Shown here: positions 5,795 to 7,777 of the stretch, piece after piece
Position numbering within the stretch: the stretch's first letter is position 1
How the letters are laid out: every line of letters starts with the position of its first letter
DNA from: JACVRW01 sp034664105
GTDB taxonomy: Bacteria > Actinomycetota > Thermoleophilia > Solirubrobacterales > Thermoleophilaceae
NCBI GenBank assembly: GCA_034664105.1
Contig: JAXDIH010000259.1
Coordinates: 1-7,777 of the forward strand
Reading direction: 5' to 3'
DNA: 7,777 nt
Translations under genes and position numbers: made by a program
Notes under the pieces: generated by a model
What the model was told of the DNA's origin: nothing
The model's input: the letters and a program-made list of their open reading frames with translations, nothing else
The model's database searches: none

Positions 5795-6451
5795 GTGCTT
5801 TCAAGCGATGGATCCCGCGGGACGCTCGCCATCTGGGTGGCTGCGGCCGTGCTCGGCGGGATCGTGCTGCTGCATCTCGCCGGCTCGGGGGACCGCTCGG
5901 GGGCGGGCTCGCCGGTTCGGATCGCGCGCTCCGGCGGGGCGGCGGCCGCGGGCGCGCGCTCGGGCGAGCAGCGCGAGGGCGAAGGCATCTACGTGCACGT
6001 CGCCGGGGCGGTGCGCCGGCCCGGGCTGCTGCGGCTGCCCGCCGGATCACGAGTAGCGGCAGCGCTCGACCAAGCCGGCGGGCCGCAGCGCCGAGCGGAC
6101 CTCGCGGGGGTGAACCTGGCCGCGAAGCTGGAGGACGGCCAGCAGGTGATCGTGCCCGTTCGCGGAGCAGCGGCATCAGCGGGCGGGGGCGCGATGGGCG
6201 TGGTCGGCACCGCCGGGGCCACAGCCGGCGGGGCCGCGCCACCCGGGTCCGCCGGAGTGCCCAAGCTGAGCCTCGGGGCCGCGACCGTGGAGCAACTGGA
6301 CCAGCTCGACGGCATCGGACCCACGCTCGCGCAGCGAATCGTGGAGTACCGAACCGACCACGGAGGCTTCCGATCTCTGAGCGACCTCCGCGAGGTGGAG
6401 GGCATCGGCGAAAAGCGATTCGCGACGCTGCGAGAGGCCCTGCAGCCGTGA
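5795..6451 (+). CDS. comEA: ComEA-family DNA-binding competence protein
   Basis: A 218-residue membrane-anchored DNA receptor for natural transformation. It has an N-terminal transmembrane anchor at about residues 10-28 after a short polar start; an SLBB domain beginning near IYVHVAGAV (about 65-73) and running through RRPGLLRLPAGSRVAAALDQAGG to about 120; a Gly/Ala/Pro-rich linker to about 155; and a C-terminal double helix-hairpin-helix DNA-binding domain with GIGP at 173-176 and a second GIGEKR hairpin from 203. The order is the usual Gram-positive ComEA order. The entry to the HhH domain reads KLSLGAATVEQL, where the family normally has NLNTA, a modest divergence. GTG 5795 is the only sensible start, as an ATG at 5808 is out of frame. 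It should bind incoming double-stranded DNA outside the membrane and hand it to ComEC, encoded next. Confidence 0.95.
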   Translation: MLSSDGSRGTLAIWVAAAVLGGIVLLHLAGSGDRSGAGSPVRIARSGGAAAAGARSGEQREGEGIYVHVAGAVRRPGLLRLPAGSRVAAALDQAGGPQRRADLAGVNLAAKLEDGQQVIVPVRGAAASAGGGAMGVVGTAGATAGGAAPPGSAGVPKLSLGAATVEQLDQLDGIGPTLAQRIVEYRTDHGGFRSLSDLREVEGIGEKRFATLREALQP

Positions 6452-6690
6452 GGGTGGGCGCGAAGGCCGCCGGCGCAGGGCCGGCCGTCGCGAAGGAGGC
6501 CGGCGCAGGGCCGCCGCGAAGGACGCCGGCGCGGGGCCGGCCGGCGGCGAAGGACGCCGGCGCGGGGCCGGCCGCCGCGAAGGAGACCGGCGCGAGGCCG
6601 GCCGCCTCGCGGGCTGCGCCGTCGTGGCCGCTGCCGTTACGACGCCGCCTCCCGTGGCCGGCGCCCGCCCGGCTCGCTGCCTTCCCCTGA
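6448..6690 (+). CDS. Questionable small ORF over the tandem repeats
   Basis: An 80-residue frame whose GTG overlaps the comEA stop (GTGA, 6448-6451), the same junction type as leuS and its downstream gene. The first two thirds encode a degenerate ten-residue repeat of the form AKEAGAGPAA; the last third is Pro/Arg/Leu-rich (PSWPLPLRRRLPWPAPARLAAFP). The middle repeat units are 26 and 31 bases rather than 30, so the repeat peptide slips out of phase (PPRRTPARGRP) and then returns. No domain is recognisable. In DNA this GC-rich, long open frames arise by chance, so this may equally be a non-coding minisatellite between comEA and comEC. Confidence 0.22.
   Translation: MRVGAKAAGAGPAVAKEAGAGPPRRTPARGRPAAKDAGAGPAAAKETGARPAASRAAPSWPLPLRRRLPWPAPARLAAFP
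6460..6606. repeat. Five tandem ~30-bp repeats between comEA and comEC
   Basis: Each unit begins GCGAAGG and continues with a CCGGCGC-GGGCCGGCC core. Units: 6460-6489 (30), 6490-6515 (26), 6516-6546 (31), 6547-6576 (30), 6577-6606 (30). They differ at a few positions (GGCCGC, GGAGGC, GGACGC, GGAGAC after the shared start). Period and identity are plain from reading. Units abut with no unique spacer, so this is not a CRISPR. The 30-base period equals ten codons. Partial self-complementarity of GGCCGGCC-type cores would give strong RNA structure in a comEA-comEC transcript. Confidence 0.85.
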
Positions 6691-6710
6691 GGACGGGGCC
6701 ACGCCGAGCC

Positions 6711-7777
6711 ATGCCATTCCTCGCCCTCCTCCGCCGGCGCCCGTGGCACATCTCGGTGGCCGCCTTCGGCGCGGGGCTCGCCCTCGCGGAGCGCTCCGTC
6801 GGGAGCGCGCTGCTCGCCGCCGCCGCGCTCGGCGGCTCGCTCGCCGCGACCCGCGCGCCCCACCTCGCTCCCTGCGCCGCCGTTCTCCTCCTGGCCGGCG
6901 TTGCCGTCGGCGACCTGCGCCTCGCTGCGATCGACCGGCCGACCCAACGGGTTCGTGACGGCGATCGAGTGGCCTTGCGCGCCTACCTGCTGACCCTTCC
7001 GCGGCCAGGCCCTTTCGGTTCGTCCGCCGAGGTCGAGGTGCGTAACGGCGCCCTGCGCGGCGCCCGCCTGCTCGCCCGGGCCACCATCTGGTCGCCGCTC
7101 CCGCGGTCCATCCACGTCGGGGACGAGCTCGTGCTGAGCGGCAGCCTGCGCGCGCTGCGACCCGCGTCGGCGGCCGCCACTGCGGCCGGCTCCTCACGCG
7201 ACCCACCCTTCGACTTCGCCGCATACCTGCGCCGGCGCGGCGTTGCCGCCGAGCTCCTCGTCGACCGCTCCCGCCGGACCGGCGGTCGGCGGGGCGGTCT
7301 GGCGGGCGCGCTCGACCGCATGCGCGAGCGCGCCGAGCGTGCCGTTGTCGCGGGCATGTCGGCCGATGGGGCCGCGCTTCTGCGCGGCATGGTGCTCGGC
7401 GAGGACGACCAGATCGACGACGCCACCCGAGACGACTGGCGCGACTCCGGGCTTGCTCATCTGCTCGCCGTCAGCGGCCAGAACGTCATGCTGCTGGCCG
7501 CGCTTGCGCTGCCGATGCTGATGCTCGCCGGCCTCGGCCTGAGCACGCGCCTCGTCGTGCTCGCAACGCTGATCGCGATCTACGTGCCGCTCGCCGGAGC
7601 CGGCCCGTCGCTCCAGCGCGCAGGGCTGATGGGGCTGGCAGGGATCGTCGCGATGGCGGTGTCCCGCCCGGCCTCACGCTGGTACGCGCTGCTGTTCGCG
7701 GCGACGGCGACGCTCGCCTGGAACCCGCGCGCGTGGGGCGACCCCGGGTGGCAGCTCTCCTTCGCCGCCGTGGCCGG
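6711..7777 (+). CDS. comEC: ComEC-family DNA-uptake channel protein, 3'-truncated by the window edge
   Basis: Polytopic inner-membrane protein that passes single-stranded DNA into the cytoplasm during transformation. The first 355 codons are visible. An N-terminal block of hydrophobic segments (about 14-65) is followed by a soluble OB-fold-like region (about 75-190) ending in PFDFAAYLRRRGVAAEL (F167-D168-F169 onward), the usual FDxxxYLxxRG motif. The Competence domain follows: LLRGMVLGEDDQIDDATRDDWRDSGLAHLLAVSGQNV, with SGQNV at 255-259, then PSLQRAGLMGLAGIVAM and AWNPRAWGDPGWQLSFAAVAG at the window end, the NPxxxxDxGFQLSF motif. Where Bacillus-type proteins have SGLHV, this has SGQNV. ATG 6711 is chosen as it starts just before RRRPWHISVAAF. 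In-frame GTGs at 6654 and 6624 would add Arg/Pro-rich residues without support. GAGGA at 6689 is too far (17 bases) to serve as its ribosome site. It probably follows comEA in one unit despite the 259-base repeat-filled gap. Confidence 0.95.
   Translation, partial: MPFLALLRRRPWHISVAAFGAGLALAERSVGSALLAAAALGGSLAATRAPHLAPCAAVLLLAGVAVGDLRLAAIDRPTQRVRDGDRVALRAYLLTLPRPGPFGSSAEVEVRNGALRGARLLARATIWSPLPRSIHVGDELVLSGSLRALRPASAAATAAGSSRDPPFDFAAYLRRRGVAAELLVDRSRRTGGRRGGLAGALDRMRERAERAVVAGMSADGAALLRGMVLGEDDQIDDATRDDWRDSGLAHLLAVSGQNVMLLAALALPMLMLAGLGLSTRLVVLATLIAIYVPLAGAGPSLQRAGLMGLAGIVAMAVSRPASRWYALLFAATATLAWNPRAWGDPGWQLSFAAVA

Noticed and set aside
5194..6447. Long plus-strand frame through acylphosphatase, the repeat block and comEA
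   Set aside because: Arg/Gly-rich translation out of frame with both genes; only its tail from 6448 was kept, as a doubtful small ORF.
6460..6606. Tandem repeats as a CRISPR array
   Set aside because: Units abut directly with no unique spacers, and no cas genes are present.
5757..7115. 452-codon open frame on the minus strand across comEA and the start of comEC
   Set aside because: Composition is Arg/Ala/Pro/Gly noise typical of antisense frames in very GC-rich DNA, with no domain, and it opposes two well-recognised competence genes.

Overview
This is a very GC-rich window from a chromosome whose gene content and protein sequences point to a high-GC actinobacterium. The style fits Thermoleophilia/Solirubrobacterales best, but that placement is inference from codon use and protein feel, not a search. 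It opens inside leuS (leucyl-tRNA synthetase, 5' end missing) and closes inside comEC (DNA-uptake channel, 3' end missing). leuS lying near comEA-comEC is an arrangement I know from other actinobacteria, so the window looks like that neighbourhood with extra genes between its two halves.

Layout, left to right. (1) leuS on +, coupled by a GTGA stop/start overlap to a small four-helix membrane protein, followed with almost no gap by a LOG/TIGR00725-type nucleotide-binding protein, so these three look like one transcription unit. (2) A PLP-dependent Orn/Lys/Arg decarboxylase of the short Gram-positive type on +, whose start lies directly behind a TAGACT box and has no Shine-Dalgarno. (3) An arginine-deiminase/amidinotransferase-superfamily hydrolase on -, converging on the decarboxylase so tightly that the two stop codons share four bases. 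(4) A divergent acylphosphatase on +. (5) A 273-bp intergenic stretch with a C/G-only low-complexity repeat followed by a striking AT-rich near-perfect palindrome. (6) comEA on +, again behind a TANNNT box right at the start codon. (7) A 259-bp stretch dominated by five tandem ~30-bp repeats, which may be a low-complexity small ORF overlapping the comEA stop. (8) comEC on +, running off the window.

Functionally, the decarboxylase and the deiminase-family enzyme both belong to families that act on arginine or related guanidino/amino compounds. Together they could form a small arginine/agmatine/polyamine catabolic pair, though the substrate of neither can be read from sequence alone. ComEA (DNA receptor with SLBB and helix-hairpin-helix domains) and ComEC (membrane channel) are the core of DNA import across the membrane. 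No RNA gene, insertion sequence, CRISPR array or prophage was seen. The least explained elements are the palindrome at 5665-5702, the two repeat blocks that bracket comEA, and the guanidino-enzyme pair inserted into a conserved housekeeping/competence neighbourhood.
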